64,000 bases of DNA from an uncultured Eubacteriales bacterium (GTDB lineage: Bacteria > Bacillota > Clostridia > Christensenellales > UBA1242), in the NCBI GenBank assembly GCA_949001935.1, contig CARJLX010000003.1, forward strand, positions 1 through 64,000, given 5' to 3'. A model generated the notes under the pieces. The model was not told where the DNA came from and did no database searches. It was given only the letters and a program-made list of their open reading frames with translations. Shown piece by piece: positions 1 to 16,200 of this stretch. Position numbers and translations under genes: made by a program. Numbering within the stretch: the first letter of the stretch is position 1; every line of letters starts with the position of its first letter.

Positions 1-713
<713 letters not shown>

Positions 714-927
714 AAAGCAAACTTAGTTTGCATCACTATTTTCATAGTGTAATTGTTAGGTTAATTAAATTATCTTTCAATAATTTCGTTGCATGTACTT
801 TGCAACATTTTGTTCCTTGACTCATAACTTTGTAAATTGACTTTGTAATTGTTTTTTTAATTCAATCTTGTACTTGTTTATTTAATTGTCATAGTTCATG
901 CTGATACATTTCCGTGTCAGCATTGAT

Positions 928-957
928 ATAATATCACATCACCCCCCCCTGTGTCAA
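928..957 (-). promoter_or_regulatory. rRNA promoter with a G8 tract in the spacer
   Basis: On the minus strand a perfect -35 TTGACA (957-952) is followed by an 18-base spacer and a -10 TATTAT (933-928). The spacer contains eight consecutive G (C942-C949 on the plus strand). Transcription should start near 921. The first bases of the transcript (about 922-899) form a hairpin, TGCTGA pairing with TCAGCA. About 185 bases of AT-rich leader separate this from the 16S 5' end; nothing else is recognised there. Confidence 0.75.
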
Positions 958-1146
958 CACTTTTTTCAAAATTTTTAATATTTTTTTAACAATTTTCGAT
1001 TATTTTTAACCAAACTCTAAAAACCTCCCAATACTATGGCGGGCGTTTAGTAATTTGATTAAATTTTTATATAGTAAAAAAGCTAAATTCCTTATAAATA
1101 AAGACTTTTTAAGTTTAAATTTCTCTAAATATTAATTAAGCACATC

Positions 1147-1179
1147 AAAAAAGAACACGAGTTTTCGTGTTCTTTTTTC
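1147..1179 (-). terminator. intrinsic terminator of the giant surface-protein gene
   Basis: AAAAAAGAACACGA pairs with TCGTGTTCTTTTTT around a short T-rich loop; A and T runs flank both sides, so it can work in either direction. It lies about 90 bases after the stop codon of the 5326-codon gene, with a conserved 3' element in between. The remaining AT-rich sequence between 960 and 1146 shows no gene. Confidence 0.85.
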
Positions 1180-1227
1180 GGTAAACTGTCAAGCAATAGA
1201 TTGTCATAACCGAATACAACATGATAT

Positions 1228-1266
1228 TTGCCGTCTATTTATAGATAGTCGCACAGCATTTAGCTA
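1228..1266 (-). other. conserved post-stop element, copy 1 (A type)
   Basis: Immediately after the TAA (1269-1267) the minus strand reads TAGCTAAATGCTGTGCGACT followed by ATCTATAAATAG. The core GCTAAATGCTGTGCGACTA differs from the copy after jag at only two of about 20 positions. A small AGC-TAAAT-GCT stem-loop opens it. See the finding on the seven-member family; function unknown. Confidence 0.6.
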
Positions 1267-4200
1267 TTAGCCGTTAGCAAGTTGTTCCATTCTCTTCTTT
1301 TTCTTGCGTCTTAATAAGAGAAGAATAAGGAGAATAAGAAGAAGCAATACAAGTACCCCACCTACAATTGAAAGGGCAAGGATAAGATTAGAGTTTGCTT
1401 GAATAAACTTAGCATTATCTCCACATACCCAGAAGAGCCCATTAAATCTTGTAGAAGGATCTTTATATGTTAAAGTTAAATCAGGGTCATGCTCAACATT
1501 TGAAACAACAATCTTGCCAAAGTCGAAAGTTCCATTAAATGGATTTTCTCTTGTTCCAATTGGAACCCAGAATCTTCCACTAAAGTCAAGGTCGCCAGTC
1601 ACAACATAGTGAGCATTTGCAAATTCTTGAGAATTTTCATCATTAACCATCTTGGCAACATAAGCCATATCTTTAACATTTTCGATAATATAAGGATTCT
1701 CAACACTGCCTGTGCCTTTCAAACTTTCAGAAGCAACTTCTGTCCAATAAGCACGCTTGAAGTTGATTAAAACTTCAACATTCTTTCCAGCTTCAAATTC
1801 TTTGAGGAAGTTGTAATCAATAACAATGTTTACATTTCTTCCATTAGGATTAATAACAACTGAAGAAGATGATGTGATATTGTGTCTACCAGTTTCTCCC
1901 TCGCCTGTAATAAGTACTACAGATTCTAGTTGACTATTAGCACTAATCTCATAATTTGCATTAAGTGTCACATTAAGAGATATTGAAGTTCCGTATGGAA
2001 CTGGTGGGATTGAATCGCCAGATTTGATTGGATATACCTGTCCATCTGGAGCGTTATAACTGAAAGTTCCTGCAAGAGAAGCCTCATTTGGTCTTTCACT
2101 ATTGAGAACTCCTAAAGTGAATTTGTAAATAACTTCATTTTTAGTTGCTTTAGGAATTAATCTAACTACATACTTATTGCTTGTATTTCCAAGTTCTTCA
2201 AGATCTTCAGCTTGAATTCTATATTCAAACTTATATGTGGTTGTTTTTGAATAACTGTCATATCTGCTTTCAAGATTTGTAAATTTAGCATTTCCTTCCC
2301 AATCAATTCCATGACCAAATTCAGCTGTAAGAGTCACAGTTATAACTTGACCAACTTTAGTTGTAAACTCTTTGTTGAAATCAGTTATTTGCGTTCCATC
2401 ACTGAGCATAATTTCATCAATTCTAGCATTTTCACCAAGCCCATCTGTAACGAACATCGCCCCAACAATATCACCTTCAAATCTTGCTTCTAAGTAGAGA
2501 GGGATTTCTCTAGGTTCAGCAAAGTTATAAGAGTAAGATCTTGTTGATAAATTAAAGCTTGTGTCATCTGCTGAGATAACTTGGTTACCTTCTTTATCAT
2601 ACCATCCAAGGAATGTAAAGCCTGCGTTTGCATGAGCTACAATTGAGAATTTTAACCCTGTATCAAAGCTACCAATTGCTCCAAGTGAAACATTGTTTTG
2701 AATTAACTCTGCAACACCGCCACCATCTTTTGAGATAGCAAGTTCAAAGTTAGCAAAGTAAACAGCCTTAATTAAGGTGTCGCCATTAATAGCGGTTAAA
2801 GTAAATTCTTCTCTGCGTTCGGTTATATTCTCAACCTTTCCATCCAAATCAACTCTTTCGATTAACCAATGAGAGAATGTATATCCTTCAAAGTTATAAG
2901 GTCTAATAACAAGTTCTACACCTGATTGAACTGATGCATAGAGAAGATCGTCTGCATTTGTCCAAGAAGTGTTGGCGTCAAGATTTGCAAATACATCAAC
3001 AACACTTAAGTCTTCCTTAACACCCTTGAGAGCATCTGGAATAAAATCAATTGTGAAGTTTTCTTTCTCAAACAACCATGAAGCATAAAGTCTGAAAGTA
3101 TCAGTATCTTCGTCATAGTTATCGCTTGCAATGTATTGAGCACCGTTCCATGTATAGCCTTCTTCAGTCCAAACCTTAGTAGCATTCATATTTCTATCGA
3201 TATATTGTGTACCTAAGCCCATTTCATAAGTGAAATAGCCAAGAAGAACATTTTTATCCTTTGTTAATGTGATTGCTCTGCGAACATTTTCATCAATGTT
3301 AAGTTCACTTCCATAAGTCACATTTTGAATTCTAGAACCAGCTATTTCTCTTCCGTCACTTACAAATACAATATTATATCTCTTTGGTTCTACTTTAATT
3401 TTAATATTTCCATCAGCATTTACTTCATTGATAATAATTTCAACAAACTCATTAAAGCCTGTTGATACTTTATCAGCTTTGTTAATTTCTTTTACTTCTA
3501 TATTAAGATTTGATTGAACGCTAGGTCTATTATCACCTTCAATAATGAAGCTGTGGCTAAGACCAACATTGGCTGTAAGTTTAATTTGATTTGTTGCACC
3601 AGTCACAGCAAAGATATTTGTATTTGAAGAATAATTACCTGTTGCCACAATTGTATTTGTTTCTTCAACAATAATTTTTCCTGCACTGATACTATTGCCA
3701 TTTTCATCTACAAATTGAACATTGATAGTGTTTGTATTTGCAGTGAAAGTTGCATAGATTTGAGCATTATTATAAACACCCATAACGGTATATAAGTCAT
3801 ACCCGTCTGTTGTATAACTATGGTCGATTATTACGCCTTCGCTTGGTGAACTAACTACCATAGAATAACCTTTATTATTTCTAGCAACAAAGTAGAGAAT
3901 ATTGTCTGAAATAGTATCAACTTTATATGTTACATACTGAATTTCTTCGTCAATAATTAAATCTCTATATTCATTACCATCTTTGTCAGTCAACATGATT
4001 GTTCCACCAAGAGTAGAACCAAATGTAAATTGACCATTTATGTTAAGTCTTGCATTAACATTTACGATTGCCTTGCTTGGTTTGTATGAAATCTCAACCT
4101 TAGAAGGTGTGTCATGTTCAACATTGAATGAGATAACCCCTTCTTCAGCATTATACCAATTGCCTGAAATTTCATTGCCAGCCAAGTCATAATATTTGAT

Positions 4201-7200
4201 AGAAGCAACTTCATAATGTTTTCTTGGGCTTAAAGTGATAACAAGAACATTATCATATCTAGCCTTGAAGGTTTCTTGACTTTCAGCATTGATAGTCTTT
4301 TCTTCACCTTCTCCAAGCTTATAAGTTAAACTTCCATATTCTCCAACAGCGATTGTAACATCCTTTTCTGCAAGAGAGAATACGCCAGTGATTGTCACTT
4401 TACTGCCATCTCCACTTTCAAGAGCATCTCTAACTTTTTCGTCTAATACCATATTAAAGACAGCATCATCTGAAAGAATTATTTCATTTTCTGTTCCATA
4501 ATTTACAGCCCAGTAAGCAAATACATATCCTGAAGCTGTGTTAGCAGTAGCTGTGAAAGTTGCACTTTGAGTATATTTAACCATAACGCTTGTAGGGGCT
4601 ACGCTACCCATTGTGTTATCACTACTTACAACTGTAAATCCATATTCTCTTGGACTTGCAGTGATAGTTAAGTTGAAATCTGCTGTAAAGCCTTCAAGAG
4701 TGAATACTGCATAGTAAAGATTTGTATCAGCATTCTTGTCTTCAGATTCTTTTACAAGAGTAATTGACTCGTCAGACAATGTGATTTGAGCATCTCTATA
4801 ACCATATTTCAATGTCACTTTAATAGTTACTTTAGTTCCTGTCTTAAAGTTGATACTACCACCAGTTACATTGATTTCCTCTTCATTAAATGAGACTTTT
4901 GAAAGAACACTAGAAGAATCATTAAGAGTTATAGTATTTGTTTTAGCACTTGCTGAAACTGTGATTGGAGAGTCTGCTGTAAATCCAGCCCACTCAATAG
5001 TTATTGTTCCATTTGCGTTAATTGTCTTTGTAAATGTACCAGATGAAGCAATACTAACTGTTGATTCTTCATCAAAGATATAACCAGCATTTGGATTAAC
5101 TGTAAATTTAAGTTTTTCACTTGTCTTAACTTGGATTACTCCATCCTTTACGCTACCATTTGTTTCAACACCATCTTTGCTTGTTACTTTGATAGATGTT
5201 TCATCAAGGGTTGCATTATTAAGAGTAAGTGTCAAGTTGTTTGTTCTAGCAACTGCAGAAATTGTTAATGTAGAGTTAGAAGCAAGATTTGCAATAGTTA
5301 TCTGTCCTTGAGTGGTTGTATCAAGATCAAATTGACCATTTGTCACAACTGCTTTATAATCCCAACCTGGGTTAACTCTAATGTCAATAACAAGAGTTTG
5401 TTCTCCGTAGATAAGGTCTTTTGTAAAGCCATCAACTACTGGAGTATTTCCGTCAAGGATTGAAGCAAATTCATTACCAACACCAACACTTCCTTCCACC
5501 TTAATTGTCAATGTAGACTTAGCGTTTGCAAAGTTTGCATAAAGTGTTAATTCATAGCCTTCTCCCACCTTTCTTCCAATAGTTTGAAGCTCGGTAGAAA
5601 TGATATAAGTTGTTCCTGTTCCAAGGTCACTTGAGTTCCATGTTTGATTTTTTCCGTCCATGTTAACCTTTGGAAGTTCTGTAACACCTTCTTTATTTGT
5701 AAAAAGTGCTTGACCAAACTTAACAGTTAAGTCGCTTGGAGTTCCATCTACAAATGTTCCACCATTAGCATTAAATTTAATAGTGTATTCAACAGCTTCC
5801 CAATTTGCTGTAAAGTTAAGAATAAAGTCATTTTCTTCGCTAGCAAAGAGTGATGAGATTGTTGCATCACTAGCAAGAATTCTATTGTCACTTCCATAAG
5901 TCCAATGATCAAAGGTGTAAGTACCTGCAGTCAAAGTCATAGTTGGAAGGTGGCTTGCTAATGAGCCTGTAATAAGAGTAGAGTAAGCAACTTTTCTGCC
6001 ATTCTCTCCCCAAGAATTTGTTAAGCCTTCAACTCCAACATATTTGTGAACACCGTCACTAATATTGATTGTTACATTAATTGCTTGAGTTACAAATTTG
6101 ATTGTTGTATTTGCATTCACATTTTCAAGCTTGAATGCTCCTGTTTTACTTCCGCTTGAGGTAACTGAAAGTTTTGCAGTTCCAGTAGTTCTAAGTTCTG
6201 CGTCAGCAAACTTGTAACCTTCTTTTGCAACAACTGCAAAGTTGATATTAGAATAATAATCTACCTGAACTGTTGCAACGGCTTTTCCGTCAAGAGTTTG
6301 GATATTGTCTACACTTTCAAATGTGATGTTAACCTTGTTGATAACCCAATTTGCAAAGATTTCAAGAGTTTTACCGTTCTTGAAAGCGTCAAGAAGAGTT
6401 GTTTGCATTTCGGCTGAAGTTCTAATATATTTAGTTACCTCTGTAGCAACGCCATCAACCTCTTCATTCACTTTATAGAACCAGCCGTCTGCTGTAAAGC
6501 CTGTTCTACGAGGAAGTTTGTTAAACTTTTCAAATTCTGTTATATAATCCTCGGTTGGATATGAAACTGTGAAATCAGCAATTTTGTTGCTAATTTCTTT
6601 TCCATCTTCAACTTCGATAGCTTCTTCATTGAAGTTTACTTTAAATGACAATGTAGTTTGAGAGATTGTTCCGCTTGAATGTCCATTTTCAGCAATATCA
6701 TAATTGCCAGCGTCTGCTCCTGAAAGAACTACTTTAGTGTCAGTAGTGGTTGTTGCACCAGGCATTTCGCTTGTAAATGCACCTGTCGCTGATGCTGTTA
6801 CAATGTCGCCATTTTTGATTAAGTCTTCAATTCCAAAATCTACATTTGTTGGAAGAAGTGTATTTCCGTCATATTCCTTATCTAACTTAACATCAGAGAA
6901 GTCAAGGAGCATTGGAGTAATAACAACTTCAAATACATTTTCTTCTCCTGTAGGAAGATTTCCATAACTTTCTGAAGATAATGTAATTCTGAGTTTTATT
7001 GTGCCAACAGGTATTAAACCTGCACCTGTTGCTGTGTAATCTACAAACTCAACCTTAGCTATTGAGATAAGACCAAGTTCGATTGGATTAATTGTTTCGC
7101 CTTCAATTGAAACTACAGGAGTTCCAACTTCTGCTAAGATATCAGCATCCAACATTTCATGAGCGAATGTTCCATAAACAAATGTTTTTCCACTAATATC

Positions 7201-10200
7201 TAATGAGATTGAAACTTTTGCTTCGCTCTTTTCAATTGTTCCAGTTTTTACACTTGCTGCACTAACAACATAGTTAGAAGAGTTTGCTCCAGTCAATTTA
7301 AGTGAGTCAGCAACAATGTTTCTTGTTCCTACATTTGCGTCATCAAACACACCAGAAACTACTATAGCATTGTCTGCTTCTTCACCTGCAACATAACCTG
7401 CAAATAAAACAGTGTCTGTTGTTGAAGAGAAGTTTACATCTCTGTTAAATTTCTTAGAAACTGATTTAACTTCAATTTCAGCCTTACCAATTGTCACATA
7501 TCTCCACTCACCAAATTCAACTGCTGAGTACGTTGTGCCAGTCACTTCACGCATAATGCGATAAGCATCAGCGTTCTTAGTTTCTTTTCTAGTAAAGTAA
7601 AGGCTAAATTCTTCGTCAATATGTTCAAAGGCATAGCCACTTGTAAGAGGAGTACCTTCTGTTTCGTTTGCATTTCTAACAAAGATATTGAATGCACTTC
7701 TTGCAAGTTCTGCACCCTTGCTTCCGTCTGCCTCTACATCAAAAGCAAACATTTCCCATTTATTTGTTGTTGAGTTGAACTCAAAATCAATTCCAATATT
7801 TTTACCATTGTAAGATTTATTTTTTGTTTCTTGTTTGAATGCTTCAGCCCCATCGTCACTAAGAATAATTCTTAAAATGCCTGTAGACTTTTTGATTTCG
7901 AATTTAGCATTCTCAGCTAATGTGAAATTGTAGTTAGGGTTTTCTGCATTGTTTGTAATTGTGAGATCATACCAACCAATTTCTTCGCCTGTAGCTTTTG
8001 AGAATTTAACTGTCACATCTTCTTCTCTAACAAGATTGTAAGATATTTCTAATGTTGGATCTTCTTGACCGAAGAACTTGAACATATTTTTCTCTTGAAG
8101 TTCTGCCAATGTGATTGTATGATTGAATCGTGTGATTACAAACTTGTTTGTACCTTGCAATTCAAAGTTTGAAATATTCTTTTCGCTATCGTCAACGCTA
8201 AGGTCAATTGTGTAGTCACCCACATTTGCTGAAGAAGCATTTAAAGTGAATGAAACACCACGAAGAGCGTTCTCAATAATTGCGTCACTAATAGTTCCAT
8301 CTGTTAGTTCAAGAGTTAAGTTGCTGTTAGCAATAGTTGTTTCATTACTATTCTTAGCAACAAGCCTGTAAGAAACAACTCCTTCTGTTGTCACTTTTTC
8401 AAGAACTAATTTAGTTTCAAATCCGTTATAAGCTTTTGTGAATACGCTTGGATTATCAATTGTTATTTTAAGTGTATCGCTCAAAGCGTTAATAACAAAT
8501 TTTGCATCACTAGCAATTGTTAAATCGTAGTTTTTATATTCATGTCCTGTGGTTAAAGTCAATTCATAAGAACCAACATCTTCACCGCTTGCTCTTGTAA
8601 GATAGATTGTTTCTGGGTGCCCAGCAACTGGTGAAACTGTTATGTCAAAAGCACCAGTATCAGCCAAACCATAAACCTTATTTAAACTTGCTACATCAGC
8701 AGAAGTGATTGTGTAAGCAAGTTTTGTTACTGTAAAGGTAGGAACTGTTTTGAATGCAACATTCTTATAGTTTGCACCTTCACTAGATGTAACTGCGATT
8801 GGATATTCGCCAACATTCTCATTGTTTTCTGGCAATGAGAAATCTATGTTCTTGAATACGCCGTCCATGCTTGCAAGTACATTTTCAACATTGTCAGTGT
8901 TAACCAATCTCAAAGTCATTTCAGCTTTAACGATTTGACCATTTGTTGTGTCACTAACAACCAAGTACCATACGCCATCTTCAAGCACTGCTGTGATTGT
9001 TGTTTTTTCTGTATTGTAAACTTTAGTGAATTTAGCAATATCTGCTTCGCTAATTTCAATTGTTAAACGGTCTTCAACCTCTCTAATCTCAAATCTTGGA
9101 ACTTTGCCTTCTTCTGTAGAAAGAACAATATTATAATTTGGATTAGCGTCAGCGTTTTTAACTGTTAAGTCATACCAACCGATTCCTTCCCCTGCAGTTC
9201 TATCAAAAGTGATTGTGATAGTTTCATCAAGATCAGTTGTCACGGTAGCTGAAAGTTCAGGGTCTGCTTGACCATAGTATTTCCATACATGGTTACGAGC
9301 GTTATCTAACAATTTTTGTTCAACTACAAATGTTCTCTTTGTGATTGTGTAATTATATGTGGTTGCGAATTCCACGCTCTCAAAGTTGCCATCTGCAATC
9401 GTAATTGCAAGATTATAAGAAGCTACATTTACATCTTCGTCAGTGATTGAAATTGTCACGCCACGAAGAGCATTTTCGATTGCTTCTACACTTAAACCTG
9501 CAAAAGTTAAAGCGCTTTCTTTTGTTGTTTCGCCATCAAGTACAACAAGTTTCCATCCAGAAACTTTGCCATCAGTGATAACAGGTTGGATTTCTACTGT
9601 TGTATTTTTAGTATTGTATACTTTTGTTAAAATTGAAGTGTCTGCAATTTCAACACTAAGTTTTTGTGCCTTAGTGATTGTGAATACTGCGTCGCTTGCA
9701 ACTGACAATGTATAGTTTGTATAAGCTTCTGCATTAGTTAATGTTAAAGCATACTCACCAACATCAATGCCTGCTGCTCTTTCAAAAGTTAATGTTAATG
9801 TTTCGCCAGTTTCTGCTATAGTTTTTTCAATTTTAAGTTCTGGATCTGCATCACCATAAACTTTTGTTAAAGTTGCAACATCTGTCTTTGAAACTTCATA
9901 AACAAATGGAGTTACATAAACTTTTGTTGCTTCTGTTGAGAATTTTGCACTAGTATAATTTGCTGTGTTTGCAATATTAATTTCAACTGCATGACCATCA
10001 GCCTTAACATTAAGTCCGCCATCTACTACAGAGAATGTGATACCTGTAAAGGCATTTGCAATAGCCTCACCTGTCAATGTAGAAACTTCACCTGCAGAAT
10101 TTCTAACTGAAAGATTTAAATTGCTATAAACAGTTGTAGTTCCAGTATTTACAGCCAATCTCCAGCCAATAATATTTTCGCTTCCCTCAGCTTTAACTGG

Positions 10201-13200
10201 TGCAACACTTATTGCTGTATTCTCAGCGTTGTATACCTTAGTTAAAACTTTTTCGTCAACGATTTCGATAACAAGTGTACTCTCAGCTCTTGTTATTTCG
10301 AATTGTGGCCTATCTTCACCTTTTGCAAGTGTGATAGCATAATTCTTGTTTGCACAATTAACAGTCGCTAAGTCATAATAGCCAACATCATTACCTTGAA
10401 CTCTTGTAAACTCAACTTCAACATTTTCATTGTTAAGTACTAATGTTGCGATAAGTGCTGGGTCAGGATCTCCGTAAGGCTTGCTTAAAGAAATATCGCT
10501 ATTTTTAACTTCATATGCATAAGGGTTTACTTTTACATTGAAGCTTGTTTTTGTTCCAACAAAGTAATTGCTGTCATAATCAAGAGTGATTGTGTAGTCG
10601 CCAGCTTCTTTGATTTCTGTCACAGTTGTGTCACCCTTCTTGATTGTAAAGAAGAATGATTTTGTTGTGGTTGTTAAATAATTTCCAACTGCGATTGTAG
10701 AAGTTGTATCGCTTCCATTTACTCTTGTATTAATCACATCTACCATTATTTGAAGAGCAAGATTAGTATTGTTATAAACAATAGCTTTATCTTCTTCTGT
10801 CATAGACAATGTGATTGGTGACATTTGAATTGTGAATGGAACTTGTTTAGTAACATCAGTATACCCACTGCGTGATACTGTGATTAGAATGTAGTAATCA
10901 CCATCACAAGCCAAAGTTCCATCAAATTTGAAACTATTAGACTTGCTTGCAAGTAAAGTTCCATCTTTTTTGAACCAACTATAACTATAGTTAAGGTCGG
11001 TGCTTTCATTTTTAATTGCTGTAATAACATCTTCACGATTTAATGTAAATCCTTCTGGATCTGCATCTCTTGCAAAGGTATTTACAACTTCAACTTCTGG
11101 CTCTGCTATAGTCCAAGTAGAAGTTAATTTTTCTTTTGTTAAGCTTGCGTCTGCACTAACTGAAATAACAGTATTTTTTCCGTTTACAGTTGCATTAACG
11201 CCAGTTAATTCGCCTGCCCATCCTGCAAAATCAAAACCTGCTTGGCTTGGATTTGCGTAAGTAAGTGGAGAACCAACTGAAACATAAACCATTTCGCTGT
11301 CGCTTCCATAAAGTCCAAGTTCGATTGGTTTTACATTTGAGTAAACAAGCACTCCATCAAAAGTTGATGTGTAAGTAGCAGTTGTAGTAACATCGTCTGC
11401 TGTTCCTGCTTGTACACCGTTTAAAACAGCTTGTACATTTTCGTTGTTTACAGAAGGGAAATCTGTAATGTCAAATCTTGAATAGAAGCCATTAAATTTG
11501 TAATCGCCTTGTCCTTCACTTGCAGAAATTGTTAATGAAATTTCAAGGTCACTTTCAACTCCATCAATTTCAGCATGTTTTCTTGCAACTACAACAAGAT
11601 TGTTAGTTCCATTTCCATAAATAGTTAAAATTGCTACGCCATTCTTGTAATATGTGTAAAGTGTCCCATCAATTGCAATGTCGTCAAAAGCAGCGCCATC
11701 TTTGATTTTAACTGCGATATGACTAACAGTAATTTGAGCATTGCTATTTACTGTTGCATTTAAAGCTCCTTCAACTGCTTGAATATCTCTTGCAGAGAAA
11801 TTGAACTTGTATGCATTTTCTTCATTAGGATTTTCAATCTCAAAACTTCCAGCAAGTGAGATTGTGAAGTTAGATGTCACATCATCTTCACCCTTCATAA
11901 TAGTTGGCATTTTGTTCCATGTTATTCCAGTAGAATAATCATATGTTCCAATAGCACCTGAAGAAGTGATAAGTTGTCCATCAAAGTTGAATATTGCTGT
12001 ATTATAAATACTATACTCAGTTGCATCTTCAACTCTATAAAGTGGATATTGTTTTACTCCATCAGCAATATAAAGTCCATTTCCATAAGCTGTTGCGGTC
12101 AATGGAGTTGCAACTATTGTAATTGCTTCAGTAGCCTCGATTGTGTAAAGGCCATTACTTACCTTATTTAAACCTATAAGGTTGCTTGCAATATCGTCTG
12201 GAATAGAAATTTCATATTTTGCTGTATATTTATTTGTATTATCTGCGATAAATTTTTTATTGCTATCAACAATTGTGATAGTTTTGTTTGTTACACCGAC
12301 AACTTCGCTTGTAAGCCCTGTTTCGTTGTAAACAAGGTTACCTAAAGTTGTGAAATCTTCGGTTTCATTTTTAACACCATAGAAAGTATCTGTACCACTA
12401 TAGTATGAACGAATGTCTGGTTTTGTCATTTGAACATGGCTAGCTTGAACTTTTGCAGTTGTGGTTGAAACTGAAATTTCATAGTAATTGCTAGAGTCGT
12501 TTGAAAGCATATCTCTAACTTGAATTGTGTATGTATATGTCTTATATGAACCATCTTCGTTTTCAAATTCATTCACATTTGTTCCTGAAAGAACATTGAG
12601 TGAAGAACCATTTTTATTCCAAGCTTGTCTAATAACTTGTTCACCATTAGCTAGTGTAGAATTCAATGCAACCCCGCCATCTTTTGTAGTTATAGATGCT
12701 GTTGCAACTGTTTGTTGATTACCATTATAGAAAGGAGTGAATTGTTGTAATCCAAGTTGAATAAACTTACCCTCTTCTTTAACCTTCCATACAGCTTTTA
12801 AAACAACATTTTTTGAAACATTGAAAATTGAATTGTTAACATCCCAAGTACTTCCTGCTCTTGTTGCAAAGGTTGCAGGATTGTTTGTAGTAGAAGCATC
12901 AATAAGAGAAACTAAATCATAACCCTCTCTCTCCATATTGAATTGTATACTATTAAGGTATTCGCCAAGGTTTGCTTGATATCTAATATTGAATGCATAA
13001 GTATGACCTGTTTGAGCTTCACCAGTTTCATTGTTCCATGTTAAAGTTTCTGGATATAATTCACCACCATCTCTATTGAGATTGATTGCTTCAATTGAAA
13101 CATTATAAATGTTTGGAGCAACTTTTGCTCTAATTGTCAACTCATCACCCTCTTTAGAAGTAATGAACCAATCCTCTTCGTTCAATAAAGTTTTGATAGT

Positions 13201-16200
13201 AGATTCTTCAAAAGTATAGGTTGCTAGTTTAACATTTTCGTTTTCGCCTTCTTGATCAGCATTGCGAGTTTCTGTTGTAGCACCAATTAAGTTGAAAGCA
13301 ACTGCATGATAACCGTCAAGGATTGTTGCGTCAACTTTTGAATCATTGTTAACTGTGCTTGAGAATGTACCCGCGTTAACATTTTGATTTGCAGTTAAAG
13401 TGATAGTTGAACCAATTTTTACTGTAAGTCCACCAATTCTTTCACCAGCACTTTCTCCATCTGTTGCAGAAATAACTCCAACAGTAAGCTCTCTTGCCTC
13501 AAAAACTGGTTTGAAAATGATGCTTCCATTATCTTCCTTATCTATATAATAAGGAGTTGGATCTGCTCCGTAAGTTTTTGCCTCACCCTCAGCCCAAATG
13601 ATAGCAAGTTCATCAGCTGTAAATCTAGTATTTGTAGATTTATCTGCAATATTAACAACTTCTGTTGTCCAGCCTGTCCAAAGTGATGCAACTTTATAGA
13701 AATCATTTTGTGTAAAATCAATTGTTTTTCTGTCAGCCTCTGCTAAATGCAAGTCTTGAGTGAAAGTATAAGCTTGAGTTAATGATGTTTCATCATATAC
13801 ATATTCACTTCCAACCTTTCTAGCAACGAGGTTATTATCATCACCTGTGCCATCAAGGGTTATAGAAATAGTCTTAGCTTGAAGTGCAGCAACAAGACTG
13901 ATAGTAAGTGAAGTTGTTCCATTATCTCCAACAGCACTTAAAACATCATTATTAGTTAATGCACCTTGAATACTATATTTACTGCTTCCTTCTGGATTTA
14001 CAATTACGCTACCATCTTTAATATACCAGTTAAGGAAGAAATAACCACTAACGATATTAACTCCATCAATATCACTGCCTTTAAGCTCAAATGTGCCATT
14101 AGCTACATTCAAACCACCAGTTACGCTACTAGTTGCATTTCCACCAATTGTTGGCATAATCGCACTGCCTAATGGATTCACCCCAACAGTTGCCCCTGCA
14201 GGTGTTGATGTATCTTCTGTAAATTTGAAAACAACTTGTTTAGAGCTGAAGCGAACTTCAATAGTTTGAGCATCTTTAGTTGCTCCAACTTTAAATGTTG
14301 CATCATAAACTCCATTTTCTACTTTAGCATTTGAAATGCCACCCTTCTCGCTTGTGTGAGCAGTTGTATCAGCATATACTAAGAATCTTTTTCCAAGGTC
14401 CGTTAAAGATGCTCTTATATAGTTGTCGGAAAGAGCATAAACACCTTGACCTCTTCCGCCAATAACAACTTGTCCATTATCATTAAGAAGTTTGTTTGTT
14501 TGGCCGGCAACTGAGCTTGAAATATCAAAATATTTTTCAAGAGTTTCACCTTCTCCAGGAACAAGTTTTACATCATCAATATAGAAATCTACATTAACTG
14601 TATATTCAATAGGCTTGATATTAAATTTAATATCATAAGTTCCATCAAGTTCAAATGGAGGAATTTGCCCTTTACTATTATAAATAATAATTTCTCCAGT
14701 TGCAGCATCTATTGCATAATCCAAAACTAAAACACTTTCTCCATCAATTTGTTCATATCTATTAAGAACAATAGAGTCAAATGTATAATATGGATTGCCT
14801 ATATCATATTTAACTTTGAAACCAAATCTAGTAAACTCTTCATTGCCTACAGTTATTGTTTGGTTTCCAAGACTTGCGGTATATGTATTTGCGTTTGTTG
14901 TTGAACTCCAATCACTACCATTTAAAACACCCATAGATAGCAATGTTCCGCCATTTATAGTTGTTGAATATTCTGGAGCAAGAATGTTTGCATTAACTGT
15001 TAAAGTTGATGCGTGGAAGTTTATATAACGCCCTTCAGCTTCGTTTTCATTATCAAATTGAATTCCAACATAAGCATTATCATATTTAGTTGTGAATGTT
15101 ACACTGTCAGCATATAAAAGGTTCATCATATCGCCTTCACCAGAAACTGAATAATGTTTATCTGCCACACCAACAACAGTTGGATTCATCATATAATAGA
15201 AATTTGATTTAGCTGTAGTTTTTAATATAAAGTCTTCGCCCAATCTTGTATATAAAGTTCCAGTCACTCTAGTTTGATTGTCTGGAGTTATAATAGATGT
15301 TCCAGAAACACCAGTAAATGCAGTTTCGTGACCTGACAATTCAAGATTTCCTTCAACATTATCTAATCTAATAGCAAATTCTTCACGGCTGATAACAACA
15401 TCAAATTCTGCTTGAGCAACCATATTAGAAATAGTCACTGTATATTCTCTTCCAGTATTTGTTATTGAAACCCCAACCTTATTATAAGGATCATTATGGT
15501 TTGCTGGAGGGTTAGCTGATGGATAGCTTGAGCCAGTTGCTGCATATAAAACGCCCTTGCGAACCCCACCTTCACTATTTGTGTTTGCCATATAACCAAC
15601 TGGATTGTAAGGAGTATTAGCAGAAGCTCCTGTTTGACCTGCAGTTCTAATAGCAACAGTATTTAATGTATATCCCCATTTTAAAGTAAATGAGAAACTT
15701 ACATTTGTGTCAGGTGTATGATTTTTTGCTGTTCCATGTATAAAGCCATCATCATTTTCCCAGCCTGCATTAGTTAAGGTGCCAATTTCTTCCAAAGCTT
15801 TGCCAACAGTGAAACTCTCACCTTCTAATGCCACTGGCTTAAGAGTAAATGTATGGAGGCTAGAAGACACTGTGTGTTGCGCATAAATAGTATATTCACT
15901 TGAAGATCCACCATCTACAAGAGCATCGCCAACATATTTGATAGCCGCATCATCACCATCAAGCCTATTTGCGTTTGATGTTCCTGCAAAGAATCCAGCA
16001 AAATCATAACCAATTCTTAATGGATTAATAATGCCAATTGCAGTAGAACCTTTCAAAAGTGCATCATAAGGAAGTTGATAAACTTCTATTCTTTTTCCTT
16101 CGCCATCATTATCTGTTGAGCCATAGCCATAATCTACAGTTGTTGGAATAGTTTTAGCCGTCCAAGTTACATTTAAACTATATGTAGATGATGATACACT

